From Streptomyces sp. NBC_00178 (GTDB lineage Bacteria > Actinomycetota > Actinomycetes > Streptomycetales > Streptomycetaceae), in the NCBI RefSeq assembly GCF_036206005.1, contig NZ_CP108143.1, forward strand, positions 496,001-560,000: DNA of 64,000 nucleotides, given 5' to 3'. Both the position numbers and the translations under genes were made by a program. The notes beneath the pieces are model-generated. The model was not told the DNA's origin. It saw only the letters and a program-made list of their open reading frames with translations, and ran no database searches. Below, one piece after another: positions 36,417-44,227 of this stretch; the stretch's first letter is position 1; every line of letters begins with the position of its first letter.

Positions 36417-37706
36417 ATGACGGCGCTGCTGGATGCCGGAGAGCGGCTCGGCCGCGACGAGCTCGAAGCGCTGCAGCTGGAGCGCCTCCGGGCCACGCTG
36501 CGGCACGCGTACGAGAACGTCGGCTTCTACCGGACCGCGTTCGACAAGGCCGGACTGCGGCCCGAGGACTGCCGCACCCTCGCGGACCTCGCCCGCTTTC
36601 CGTTCACCGTGAAGGCCGACCTGCGTGACAACTACCCCTTCGGGATGTTCGCCGTCCCCGAGGACCGGGTGCGGCGGATCCACGCCTCCAGCGGCACGAC
36701 GGGCCGGCCCACGGTGGTCGGCTACACCGCGCGAGACCTGGACACCTGGGCGGACGTCGTGGCCCGCTCGATCAGGGCGGCCGGCGGGCGCCCGGGGCAC
36801 AAGGCCCATGTGGCGTACGGCTACGGGCTGTTCACGGGCGGCCTCGGTGCCCACTACGGCGCCGAGCGGCTCGGTTGCACGGTCATTCCGGCGTCCGGTG
36901 GGATGACCGCGCGTCAGGTGCAGCTCATCCAGGACTTCCGGCCCGAGATCATCATGATCACGCCGTCGTACATGCTCACCCTCCTGGACGAGTTCGAGCG
37001 CCAGGGTGTCGACCCGCGCTCAACGTCCCTGAAGGTCGGCATCTTCGGCGCCGAACCCTGGACCGAGCAGATGCGCCGGGAGATCGAGGAGCGGTTCGCG
37101 ATCGACGCGGTGGACATATACGGGTTGTCGGAGGTGATGGGGCCGGGTGTGGCGCAGGAGTGTGTCGAGACCAAGGACGGCCTGCACATCTGGGAGGACC
37201 ACTTCTATCCGGAGGTCGTCGACCCGTTCACCGGGGAGGTCCTGCCGGACGGGGAGGAGGGCGAGCTGGTCTTCACCTCGCTGACGAAGGAGGCCATGCC
37301 GGTGATCCGCTACCGGACCCGCGACCTCACGCGTCTGCTGCCGGGCACCGCACGCGTCTTCCGGCGGATGGAGAAGGTCACCGGGCGCAGCGACGACATG
37401 GTGATCCTGCGCGGGGTGAACCTCTTTCCGACCCAGATCGAGGAGATCGTGCTCCGGACACCTGGGGTGGCGCCCCACTTCCAGTTGCGGCTGACCCGCG
37501 AAGGACGTCTCGACGCCCTGACGGTGCGGGCGGAGGCACGGGCGAGTGCCACGGCGGGCGACCGCGCGGCGGCCGCGCGGTCGATCGCGTCCGCCGTGAA
37601 GGACGGGGTCGGCGTGAGCGTCGAGGTCGAGATCGTCGACCCCGAGACGCTCGAGCGGTCCGTGGGCAAGATCAGGCGCATCGTCGATCTGCGGGAGGGC
37701 GGCTGA
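36417..37706 (+). CDS. paaK: Phenylacetate-CoA ligase (PaaK-like)
   Basis: This 429-residue adenylate-forming ligase should activate phenylacetate or a related aryl acid as its CoA thioester. It opens LEALQLERLRATLRHAYENVGFYRTAFDKAG, then DLARFPFTVKADLRDNYPFGMFAVPEDRVRRIHASSGTTGRPTVVGYT (ATP-binding SSGTTG). Then come VDIYGLSEVMGPGVAQEC, DGEEGELVFTSLTKEAMPVIRYRTRDLT and RSDDMVILRGVNLFPTQIEEIVL, all PaaK hallmarks. The catalytic Lys is in SVGKIRRI near the end. ATG 36417 has GGGGAGG 9 bases upstream; an earlier ATG at 36408 has no spacing. No other paa gene is nearby. A perfect palindrome upstream implies repression. Confidence 0.92.
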   Translation: MTALLDAGERLGRDELEALQLERLRATLRHAYENVGFYRTAFDKAGLRPEDCRTLADLARFPFTVKADLRDNYPFGMFAVPEDRVRRIHASSGTTGRPTVVGYTARDLDTWADVVARSIRAAGGRPGHKAHVAYGYGLFTGGLGAHYGAERLGCTVIPASGGMTARQVQLIQDFRPEIIMITPSYMLTLLDEFERQGVDPRSTSLKVGIFGAEPWTEQMRREIEERFAIDAVDIYGLSEVMGPGVAQECVETKDGLHIWEDHFYPEVVDPFTGEVLPDGEEGELVFTSLTKEAMPVIRYRTRDLTRLLPGTARVFRRMEKVTGRSDDMVILRGVNLFPTQIEEIVLRTPGVAPHFQLRLTREGRLDALTVRAEARASATAGDRAAAARSIASAVKDGVGVSVEVEIVDPETLERSVGKIRRIVDLREGG

Positions 37707-37809
37707 CGAGGCGCGTCGGTGCGCCCCGGGGCGCGATGCGCCGAGCGGGGCGCGACGTGACGGCATGGGGGCAGGACCGGCGACCGTGCGTCGGCGTGAG
37801 GAGGTCGGG

Positions 37810-37951
37810 GACGCTGTCAGGGAGGTGGACGCCGTCAGCGGGACGCGGCCGGAGAGCCCGACGCCGTCAGCCGGACGCGGTCAGGGAGCGGGGAACGGTC
37901 GGCTGACCACGCTCCGGGAGAAGACGCCGTCAGCGGGACGCGGTCAGGGAG
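37810..37951. repeat. Imperfect repeats at a ~32-bp period over sortase 3' end
   Basis: The unit GACGCCGTCAGCGGGACGCG, followed by GTCAGGGAG, appears at 37828 (copy A, variant end), 37860 (copy B, one change) and 37923 (copy C). A truncated copy is at 37810 and a degenerate one near 37892. Starts lie 32 and 63 bp apart. Copy C overlaps the sortase stop codon and its last five codons, so the copies look like repeated duplications of the gene tail. Confidence 0.7.
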
Positions 37952-38877
37952 GCGAAGACCACGACGTTGTCCCGGTAGCCGGACTTCTTGTCGTAGACGC
38001 CCCCGCAGGTGATCACCCGTAGCTCGGGGCGGGCCGAGGGCCCGTAGACCTTCGCGTCGGGGAAGCTCTTCTTGCCGTAGGTCTCGACGGCGTAGACGGT
38101 GAACACCGCGGTGCTCAGGTCCTCCCGGACGATCTCCACGGTCGCCCCTGTGCGCATCAGCGCCAGGGTCTGGAAGACACCGGGACCGAGGCGGGTGTCC
38201 ACGTGTCCGGCGGTGACGGCGGTACCCACGGCACCCGGAACCGTGCCCCCGGCGTACCACCCCGCGAGCACCGGATTGTTGTCGGGCGGGGGCTTCAGGG
38301 CGCCCGCGGCGTCCAGGCCCAGCTTCATCAGGGGCGCGTCCACCTTGAGGCTGGGAATGCGCAGGCGGGTGGGCGTCACGGGCGGAAGCGGCCGGACGGC
38401 GGGCCGCGCCGGGAGGGTGCTCCGGCCGGGCGCGGGACGCGGCGAGGCCGTGGGGGCTTCACCCGGGCGTGCGGGCGCCGGTCCGGTCGGTGGGAGGAAG
38501 CCCGCTGCCGGGAGCAGTGGCGCCGGCCGGGCCGGGGGCCGGGGGACGAGGGCCGGCGGCGCGGTGGGCCGGCGGACGAGGGCGGGGGTGCGGGGCTCGG
38601 GGTGTTCCGCCGCCGCGTACGGCAGCGCGGTGTACGGCGGCGCGGGCCAGACCGGCACCGAACGGGCCGGTCGGCCCGCCGGGTTCGGCATGGGGGCCGC
38701 GGGCGGTGCGGGGGCCGCGGGCGGTGCGGGGGCCGCGGCGGCGGCCGGGGGCTGGGGCGGCCTGTCGTCGCGCAGCCCGGTGATCACGAGCACGGTCCCC
38801 GCCACCAGTGCCCAGACGATGTGCTTCACGGCCGGGAAGGTCTGGGACGTCGGGCTGTTCGTGGGCACGGTCTCCAT
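37930..38877 (-). CDS. Class F sortase
   Basis: This 315-residue membrane-anchored transpeptidase has a hydrophobic N-terminal segment (VKHIVWALVAGTVLVITGL, ~17-35). A long Ala/Pro-rich spacer spans ~40-185. The catalytic domain is ~190-315: TPTRLRIPSLKVDAPLM, then DNNPVLAGWYAGGTVPGAVGTAVTAGHVDT with catalytic His, TVYAVETYGKKSFPDAKVYG, and ELRVITCGGVYDKKSGYRDNVVVFA. The last holds catalytic Cys291 and an Arg after KSGY. This is the class F architecture of actinomycetes. The spacer of about 145 residues is unusually long. It is downstream of a secreted gene on the same strand (88-bp gap), which is the likely partner. Confidence 0.9.
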   Translation of the reverse strand: METVPTNSPTSQTFPAVKHIVWALVAGTVLVITGLRDDRPPQPPAAAAAPAPPAAPAPPAAPMPNPAGRPARSVPVWPAPPYTALPYAAAEHPEPRTPALVRRPTAPPALVPRPPARPAPLLPAAGFLPPTGPAPARPGEAPTASPRPAPGRSTLPARPAVRPLPPVTPTRLRIPSLKVDAPLMKLGLDAAGALKPPPDNNPVLAGWYAGGTVPGAVGTAVTAGHVDTRLGPGVFQTLALMRTGATVEIVREDLSTAVFTVYAVETYGKKSFPDAKVYGPSARPELRVITCGGVYDKKSGYRDNVVVFASLTASR

Positions 38878-38965
38878 CGTGTGCCTCTGCTTCACGGGGT
38901 CGGTGGGGGGGGTCCGGGGCCCCGGGAGCGAGAAGTCCGGGGCCCGCGGACGGGAGCCGTGCGGT

Positions 38966-39463
38966 TCAGCCGCGTGCGGCGGCGGCGCGGCGGCGCATCC
39001 TGACCACTCCCCCGGCCGCCGCCCCGGCGAGCAGCAGGCTGCCCAGCGCGAGCTGGGTGCTCGTGTCCGTGGGGGTACCGAAGCCGGCGTCCACGCCGCC
39101 GCTCGGGGCACGGTCGGTGATGCGGTAGGTGTCCGTCATCTTGATCCGGGGAGGACACTTCACGGTGACGGTGTCCGTACCGGGCGCCGCGTCCTTCGGG
39201 ATCTCGAACACACCGACGAGCACGCCCTTGCGGTCGCCCTCGAAGAGGTGGAAGGCGCCGCCCGCCTCCGACGTTCCCTTGCCGTAGGTCTCCTTGCCGC
39301 AGGCCCTGGTGCTGACAGTGACCTGTGCGCCGGGCGAGGCGTGCGCCGGGCTGATGCGGATGGTCTGTTCACCGGCCGGGTCGGCCGCCTCCGCCACGGG
39401 GGCCGCGAAGGCAAGGGAACCTACGGCCAGACAGATACCCGCACCGATGCGTGTGTTGCGCAT
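38966..39463 (-). CDS. Secreted protein with C-terminal membrane anchor, next to sortase
   Basis: This 165-residue protein has a signal peptide (RIGAGICLAVGSLAFAAPVAEA), an extracytoplasmic beta-rich domain (TIRISPAHASPGAQVTVSTRACG, then HLFEGDRKGVLVGVFEIPKDAAPGTDTVTVKCPPRIKMTDTYRI), and a C-terminal hydrophobic stretch plus basic tail (LALGSLLLAGAAAGGVVRMRRRAAAARG). That is the shape of a sortase substrate, but no LPXTG-like motif precedes the hydrophobic stretch. Two Cys may form a disulfide. GGAGG lies 7 bases before ATG 39463. It is the first gene of a two-gene unit with the class F sortase. Confidence 0.8.
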   Translation of the reverse strand: MRNTRIGAGICLAVGSLAFAAPVAEAADPAGEQTIRISPAHASPGAQVTVSTRACGKETYGKGTSEAGGAFHLFEGDRKGVLVGVFEIPKDAAPGTDTVTVKCPPRIKMTDTYRITDRAPSGGVDAGFGTPTDTSTQLALGSLLLAGAAAGGVVRMRRRAAAARG

Positions 39464-39695
39464 GTGGATCCTCCAACGGGAGCAGGGTCCGGCCGGAGTG
39501 CGCGGCACCTCTGCTGTGCTCCACCTCCGAGGCAACCGACACCCCGTCACCCCCGCAACACGTGGTGCCACCACGCATGTCACCCGGCCGGGCCCGGAGT
39601 CGCACGTCGAGGCGCTCGTTTGCCCAGGTCATCCGATCCCGGACGGAAGCTGAGGAGGAATCATGCCCGCGACGGCGAACGGGCTAAGGGGTGGG

Positions 39696-39710
39696 CCCCG
39701 TCGGACGGGG
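39696..39710 (-). terminator. Short hairpin after acyl-CoA ligase gene
   Basis: CCCCGT-CGG-ACGGGG forms a 6-bp GC stem 3-17 bp after the stop of the leftward ligase. It is small, so the call is tentative. Confidence 0.35.
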
Positions 39711-39712
39711 GG

Positions 39713-41224
39713 TCAGCCGCCCGCCCCGGTGTACCGGTCCCGCAGCTCCCTCTTCAGGATCTTTCCGCTGGCGTTGCGCGGGAGTTCACCGACGAACAAC
39801 ACCCGCTTCGGGGCCTTGAAAGGTGCGAGCCGCTCGCGGGCGTGACCGATCAGCTCGGCCTCCGTCGCCTCGCCGCGGAGCACCACGAAGGCCGTGACCG
39901 CCTCGATCCAGCGCGGGTCCGGGAGCCCGACCACGGCCGTCTCCGCCACAGCCGGATGGGTGTAGAGGACATCCTCCACCTGGCGGGAGGCGACGAGCAC
40001 CCCTCCCGAGTTGATGACGTCCTTCACCCGGTCGACGACCGTGAAGTAGCCGTCGGTGTCGCGCACCGCGAGGTCACCGGAGCGGAACCAGCCGTCGCGG
40101 AAGGCCTCGGCGCTCTCCTCCGGCTTGTCCCAGTAGCCCCGGCACAGCTGCGGGGAGCGGTAGACGACTTCACCCGCCTCCCCGTCGGGGACCTCCTTGC
40201 CCGCGTCGTCGACCACTCTCGCCTCGACGAAGAGCACGGGGCGCCCGCAGGAGTCCATCCGCCCCTCGTGCTCGTCGGGGCCCAGCACGGTGGCGAGGGG
40301 CCCGATCTCGCTCTGCCCGAAGCAGTTGTAGAAGGCCAGTCCCGGCAGCCGCTCGCGCAGACGCTCGAGCACCGGAACGGGCATGATCGAAGCGCCGTAG
40401 TACGCCTTGCGCAGGGCGCCGAGCTCGCGGGTCGCGAAATCCGGATGGTTGGCGAGTCCGATCCAGACCGTCGGCGGCGCGAAGAGGCTGTCCGCCCGTC
40501 CGGCCTCGATCAGGTCGAAGATCCGCCCGGCGTCCGGTGCGTCGAGGACCGTGTTCTCGGCGCCCACGGCGAGGTACGGCAGCAGGAACACGTGCATCTG
40601 CGCGGAGTGGTAGAGCGGCAGCGAGTGCACGGGCCGGTCGGTGGCGCGCAGGTCCAGGGCGGTGACGGCACTGACGTACTCGTGCACCAGCGCGCCGTGC
40701 GTCATCATCGCGCCCTTGGGCAGGGCCGTGGTGCCGGAGGTGTAGAGGAGCTGCACCAGGTCGTCGGCGCCGGGTTCGCGCGCGGGCGCGAAGGGGCGCG
40801 GCGTGTCCAGTTCGTCCAGCAGGGAGTCCGGGGCATCCCGGAGCGCCCGTACGGCGTGACCGGCCGGGACGCGGGGTGCGAGGTCGGGGTCGGTGAGGAC
40901 GAGCGCGCTGCCGGACTGCCCGATGATGTACTCCAGGTCCTCGCCCGTGAGGTTCTGATTGACCGGCACGTGCACCAGCCCGGCCCGGGCGCAGGCCAGG
41001 TAGGCGATCAGATACGCGTCGGAGTTGTGGGCGTAGGTCGCCACCCGGTCGCCGAAGCCCAGTCCGTGCTCGTCCGTCAGGACCGCGGCAGCGGTGCTGA
41101 CCGCCTCGTCCAGCGCGGCGTAGGTCCAGGTCCGTCCGGCGTACCTGAGCGCGGTGCGCCCGGGGGTGCGTCGTGCGCTGCGTGTGAGGACGCCGTCCAC
41201 TGTGCTGCTGCGTACACCTGTCAT
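39713..41224 (-). CDS. Acyl-CoA ligase (fatty-acid or aryl AMP-binding)
   Basis: This 503-residue adenylate-forming enzyme should couple a carboxylic acid to CoA using ATP. Motifs include LLYTSGTTALPKGAMMTHG (P-loop), YYGASIMPVPVL, CFGQSEIGPLATV, GEVVYRSPQLCRGYWDKPEESAEAFRDGWFRSGDLAVRDTDGYFTVVDRVKDVINSGG and PRNASGKILKRELRD with the catalytic Lys near the C-terminus. The pattern fits medium/long-chain acyl-CoA synthetases of actinomycetes. The start at 41224 begins the conserved MTGVRSSTVDGVLTRSARRTPG; a longer frame to 41515 is not conserved. It stands alone and may supply acyl-CoA for catabolism or lipid synthesis. Confidence 0.9.
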   Translation of the reverse strand: MTGVRSSTVDGVLTRSARRTPGRTALRYAGRTWTYAALDEAVSTAAAVLTDEHGLGFGDRVATYAHNSDAYLIAYLACARAGLVHVPVNQNLTGEDLEYIIGQSGSALVLTDPDLAPRVPAGHAVRALRDAPDSLLDELDTPRPFAPAREPGADDLVQLLYTSGTTALPKGAMMTHGALVHEYVSAVTALDLRATDRPVHSLPLYHSAQMHVFLLPYLAVGAENTVLDAPDAGRIFDLIEAGRADSLFAPPTVWIGLANHPDFATRELGALRKAYYGASIMPVPVLERLRERLPGLAFYNCFGQSEIGPLATVLGPDEHEGRMDSCGRPVLFVEARVVDDAGKEVPDGEAGEVVYRSPQLCRGYWDKPEESAEAFRDGWFRSGDLAVRDTDGYFTVVDRVKDVINSGGVLVASRQVEDVLYTHPAVAETAVVGLPDPRWIEAVTAFVVLRGEATEAELIGHARERLAPFKAPKRVLFVGELPRNASGKILKRELRDRYTGAGG

Positions 41225-41530
41225 GGCGTGATCCTGGGTGGCGGGGCGCCGGGGGTCAAGAGCCGTGGGCGCCGGTGTCGACGGTCCGTGCGGCCGTCTC
41301 CCGCACCGTCGAGGGCTGCCGTTGCCGCGGCCGGTCCCGGCGCCGGTCGGTGCCCGGCGGGCCCGTGAGGAGCGGTCGCCCGGCCGCCGGGGAGAAGACG
41401 GGGCGAAGGAGACGTGACCGGACAAGGCGACTGTCGTCACGTCAGATTCTTTCGTCGTCCCAGGGACACGAGGGGCTGCCGTGACAGTAGCCTCTGGTTC
41501 GGCAGGAAGTTTCATCGCCGTACGAGATTT
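41225..41530. other. Intergenic region upstream of serine hydrolase gene
   Basis: This part of a 358-bp divergent intergenic region holds no gene I can see. It should carry the leftward ligase promoter. Confidence 0.4.
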
Positions 41531-41545
41531 CGAAAGTTACTTTCG
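41531..41545. promoter_or_regulatory. CGAAAGT-T-ACTTTCG operator upstream of serine hydrolase
   Basis: This is a perfect 7-1-7 palindrome 37 bp before the start codon. Further TTTCG copies sit at about 41528 and 41556. Sugar- and amino-sugar-responsive LacI or RpiR regulators use sites of similar shape, so it may be a cell-wall-sugar operator. The family is uncertain. Confidence 0.6.
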
Positions 41546-41582
41546 CGCAGGGTGCTTTCGACGTGAGGGGAAGGGGTTCCGG

Positions 41583-43451
41583 ATGGCCGGATACGTGTCG
41601 GACCGGGGAATGAGCCGTCGGAGGCTGGGCAGCGGGATACTGGCTCTGGGCGGGGCACTCGCCCTCGCTCCGCTTCCCCTGGCGGGTGCCGCGGGACCGG
41701 CGCTCGCCGCGGGCCGGGCCCCGGAGGACGGCGGGACTCCGGGCAGGACATCGGGAACCGGGACGGTCATGGAACCAGGGCGGAACCGGCCCACTCTGCG
41801 GCGCGGCCCGGCAGCGCGGGCCGGCCTGCTGCCGGATCAGCTGGACCGGCTGGTCGCCGATGCGGAGAAGTACCTCTCCGACTCCCCCACGCACCCCTGG
41901 TACGCGGGCGCGGTCCTGCTCGCCGGCCGGGGCGGCACCGTGGCCCTGCACCGTCCGATCGGCTCGGCGGTGCGCTACTCGGCGTACGACGAGAAGACGG
42001 ACAGCGGGGTGGAGTTCCCCGCGGACCAGCAGATCCCCATGGCCGAGGACACGGTCTTCGACCTGGCGTCGGTGTCAAAGCTGTTCACCTCGATCCTCGC
42101 CGTCCAGCAGATCGAGCGCGGAGCGCTGACGCTGGAAGCGCGGGTGGCCTCGTACCTCCCCGAGTTCGCCGGGGGCGGCAAGCAGGACGTGACGGTGCGG
42201 CAGCTCCTCACCCACACGTCGGGCTTCCGGGCCTGGATCCCGCTCTACAAGGAGCCGACCCGGGAGGGACAGCTCCGCCTCCTGTGGGAGGAGGTCCCCG
42301 CGTCCACTCCGGGCAGCAAGTACCTCTACTCCGACCTGAATCTGATCTCGCTGCAGCTGATCCTGGAGAAGATCACCGGCCGCACCCAGGACGTCCTGCT
42401 CCGCGAGGAGATCACCGCTCCGCTCGGAATGCACCGCACGCGGTACAACCCGCCCGCCTCCTGGAAGCCGAAGATCGCGGCGACCGAGGACTCCCGCCTT
42501 CCCTGGTCCGGTCTCGAACGCGGGCTCGTCTGGGGCGAGGTGCACGACGAGAACGCGTACGGCTTCGGGGGTGTGGCGGGGCACGCGGGGGTCTTCTCCT
42601 GCGCCTGGGACCTCGCGATCCTGGCGCGCACCCTGCTCAACGGCGGCGTCTACGGCAGGTCCCGGATCCTGTCCGAGGATTCCGTGGAGCTGATGTTCAC
42701 CGACTTCAACACGGCGTTCCCCGGCGACGAGCACGGTCTGGGCTTCGAGCTCTACCAGCACTGGTACATGGGCGCGATGGCCACCCCGCGCACCGCGGGT
42801 CACACCGGTTTCACGGGTACGAGCCTGGTCCTCGACCCGACCACGGACTCCTTCCTGATCGTCCTGGGCAACTCCGTGCACCCGGTGCGCACCTGGCGTT
42901 CGGGAAGCGCCCCCCGGGTGGCCACGGCCAACCGGATGGCGCGCGCGGTGCCGGTCCGTCCGGCACGGGGCGGCACCGCCTGGTTCTCCGGCATGGCGAG
43001 CGCCACCACCGCGACGCTGACACTCCCCGCGCTGCGCCCCTCCTCCTCGCAGCCCGTACTGAGCTGCGGCCTGTGGTGGGACACCGAACCGGCGTCCGAC
43101 TCCCTGCGCCTGGAGGCGTCCTCGGACTCCGGCGCGACCTGGCAGCCCGTCGCCTTCACCACGGTGCCCGCAGAGGGGGCGCGGCCCAGGAACTCCAGCG
43201 CGCATCCGGACGGCTCGGTCTCGGGGTGGTCGGGACGCGTCTGGCACTCCCTGGAGGCGGACCTGAGCGCGTGGCGCGGCACGCAGGTGCGGATCCGCTG
43301 GCGTTACACGACCGACCAGCTGTACGTGGGGCGTGGTGTGTACGTGGACGCGCTACGGGTGCGGGACGGCCGCCGGACACTCTTCGACGAGAGGAAGCCG
43401 GGCGACGCCGGCCGCATCGAGGCGACCGGGTGGACCGTTTCCGCCGACTGA
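41583..43451 (+). CDS. Tat-exported serine hydrolase (beta-lactamase fold) with C-terminal beta domain
   Basis: This 622-residue exported enzyme has a twin-arginine signal (MSRRRLGSGILALGGALALAP). The beta-lactamase/class C domain (~75-460) has SxxK nucleophile motif Ser163-V-S-Lys166 in DLASVSKLFTS. It also has YSDLNLISLQLILEKITG, the family's Y-S-N equivalent but with Asp (YSD), and GHTGFTGTSLV as the HTG-like strand. The C-terminal ~140 residues are beta-rich with WSGRVWHSLEADLSAWRGTQVRIRWRY, resembling the MAM-like domain of immune-inhibitor-A proteins. Related enzymes include muropeptide amidases or esterases, but the substrate is unknown. GGGGAAGGGG lies upstream of ATG 41583. A perfect 15-bp palindrome sits 37 bp upstream. 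Confidence 0.9.
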   Translation: MAGYVSDRGMSRRRLGSGILALGGALALAPLPLAGAAGPALAAGRAPEDGGTPGRTSGTGTVMEPGRNRPTLRRGPAARAGLLPDQLDRLVADAEKYLSDSPTHPWYAGAVLLAGRGGTVALHRPIGSAVRYSAYDEKTDSGVEFPADQQIPMAEDTVFDLASVSKLFTSILAVQQIERGALTLEARVASYLPEFAGGGKQDVTVRQLLTHTSGFRAWIPLYKEPTREGQLRLLWEEVPASTPGSKYLYSDLNLISLQLILEKITGRTQDVLLREEITAPLGMHRTRYNPPASWKPKIAATEDSRLPWSGLERGLVWGEVHDENAYGFGGVAGHAGVFSCAWDLAILARTLLNGGVYGRSRILSEDSVELMFTDFNTAFPGDEHGLGFELYQHWYMGAMATPRTAGHTGFTGTSLVLDPTTDSFLIVLGNSVHPVRTWRSGSAPRVATANRMARAVPVRPARGGTAWFSGMASATTATLTLPALRPSSSQPVLSCGLWWDTEPASDSLRLEASSDSGATWQPVAFTTVPAEGARPRNSSAHPDGSVSGWSGRVWHSLEADLSAWRGTQVRIRWRYTTDQLYVGRGVYVDALRVRDGRRTLFDERKPGDAGRIEATGWTVSAD

Positions 43452-43469
43452 GCCGGTCCTGCTGGTTGG

Positions 43470-44123
43470 ATGGCCGGCATGAACGGAACCCAGTCCATAG
43501 AGGCGCCCTGGGGCGTGTCGGTGTTCGGGGCGGCGAGCGTGGACGCCGCGCCCGACCTGGCACGCCTGCGGGTCGCGATATCCCAGACCAGGAACAAGCC
43601 CGGCGAGGCGTTCGAGGCCACGCGGAGCGGGGTGAACCGCATCCGGGAGGTCCTGCGCGGCCACCGGGTGCCGGAGACAGCCGTGTCCACGTCCAGGCTG
43701 AACCTCCACTCCCAGTGGACCTACGGCGGCGAACGCACCTTCGTGGGGTATGAGTGCACCGCGTCCTTCGTGATCGAACTCCGCGACCTCGACAGCCTGG
43801 AGACGGTGCTCGTCGAGGTCGTCGAGGCCGGGGCCAACGAGGTCAAGGGCGTCGAGTTCGATGTGCGGACGAAGAGGGAGCTCCGTGCCAGGGCCCGTGC
43901 GGCGGCCGTGGCCGCCGCACGGGAGAAGGCCGCCCTGTACGCGGAGGCGGCGGGAGCGCAGCTCGGTCCCGTCGTCCACATCAAGGACGTGGACGCCGAG
44001 CAGGTGCAGAACTACCGCAGTCACAGCAGCCACGACTCCGGCGGCGGCGAAGGTGATCTGACGCCGGGCAAGGTGACGGTGTCGGCGGGGGTCGTGCTCG
44101 GCTTCTCGCTCATCGGCGGCTGA
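43470..44123 (+). CDS. SIMPL domain protein (DUF541)
   Basis: This 217-residue protein has the SIMPL/DUF541 pattern: GVSVFGAASVDAAPDLARLRVAISQTRNKPGEAFEATRSGVNRIREVLRG, then VSTSRLNLHSQWTYGGERTFVGYECTASFVIELRDLDSLETVLVEVVEAGANEV and ARARAAAVAAAREKAALYAEAAGAQLGPVVHIKD. The family includes periplasmic stress proteins and the interleukin-receptor-like SIMPL homologues; its biochemical role is unknown. It lacks a clear signal peptide, so it may be cytosolic. The start is ATG 43470 or 43479. It begins 18 bp after the serine hydrolase stop, so the two form an operon. Confidence 0.85.
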   Translation: MAGMNGTQSIEAPWGVSVFGAASVDAAPDLARLRVAISQTRNKPGEAFEATRSGVNRIREVLRGHRVPETAVSTSRLNLHSQWTYGGERTFVGYECTASFVIELRDLDSLETVLVEVVEAGANEVKGVEFDVRTKRELRARARAAAVAAAREKAALYAEAAGAQLGPVVHIKDVDAEQVQNYRSHSSHDSGGGEGDLTPGKVTVSAGVVLGFSLIGG

Positions 44124-44227
44124 GCGGACACCTCAGGGCACATGTGCGGAGCGTGGGCCGCGCCCGGAGAGACTGCCCACGCCCCGCACCTCCTTCCGGC
44201 GCGCCGCGCCCCTGCGACCCGTCGGGC

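Noticed and set aside
39663..39845. 60-codon rightward ORF after a good GAGGAGGAATC ribosome-binding site
   Set aside because: Apart from its start it lies antisense to the 3' end of the acyl-CoA ligase, codes for an Arg/Ser-rich sequence with no family look, and would run through the ligase's conserved C-terminus. The ribosome-binding site may belong to a lost gene.
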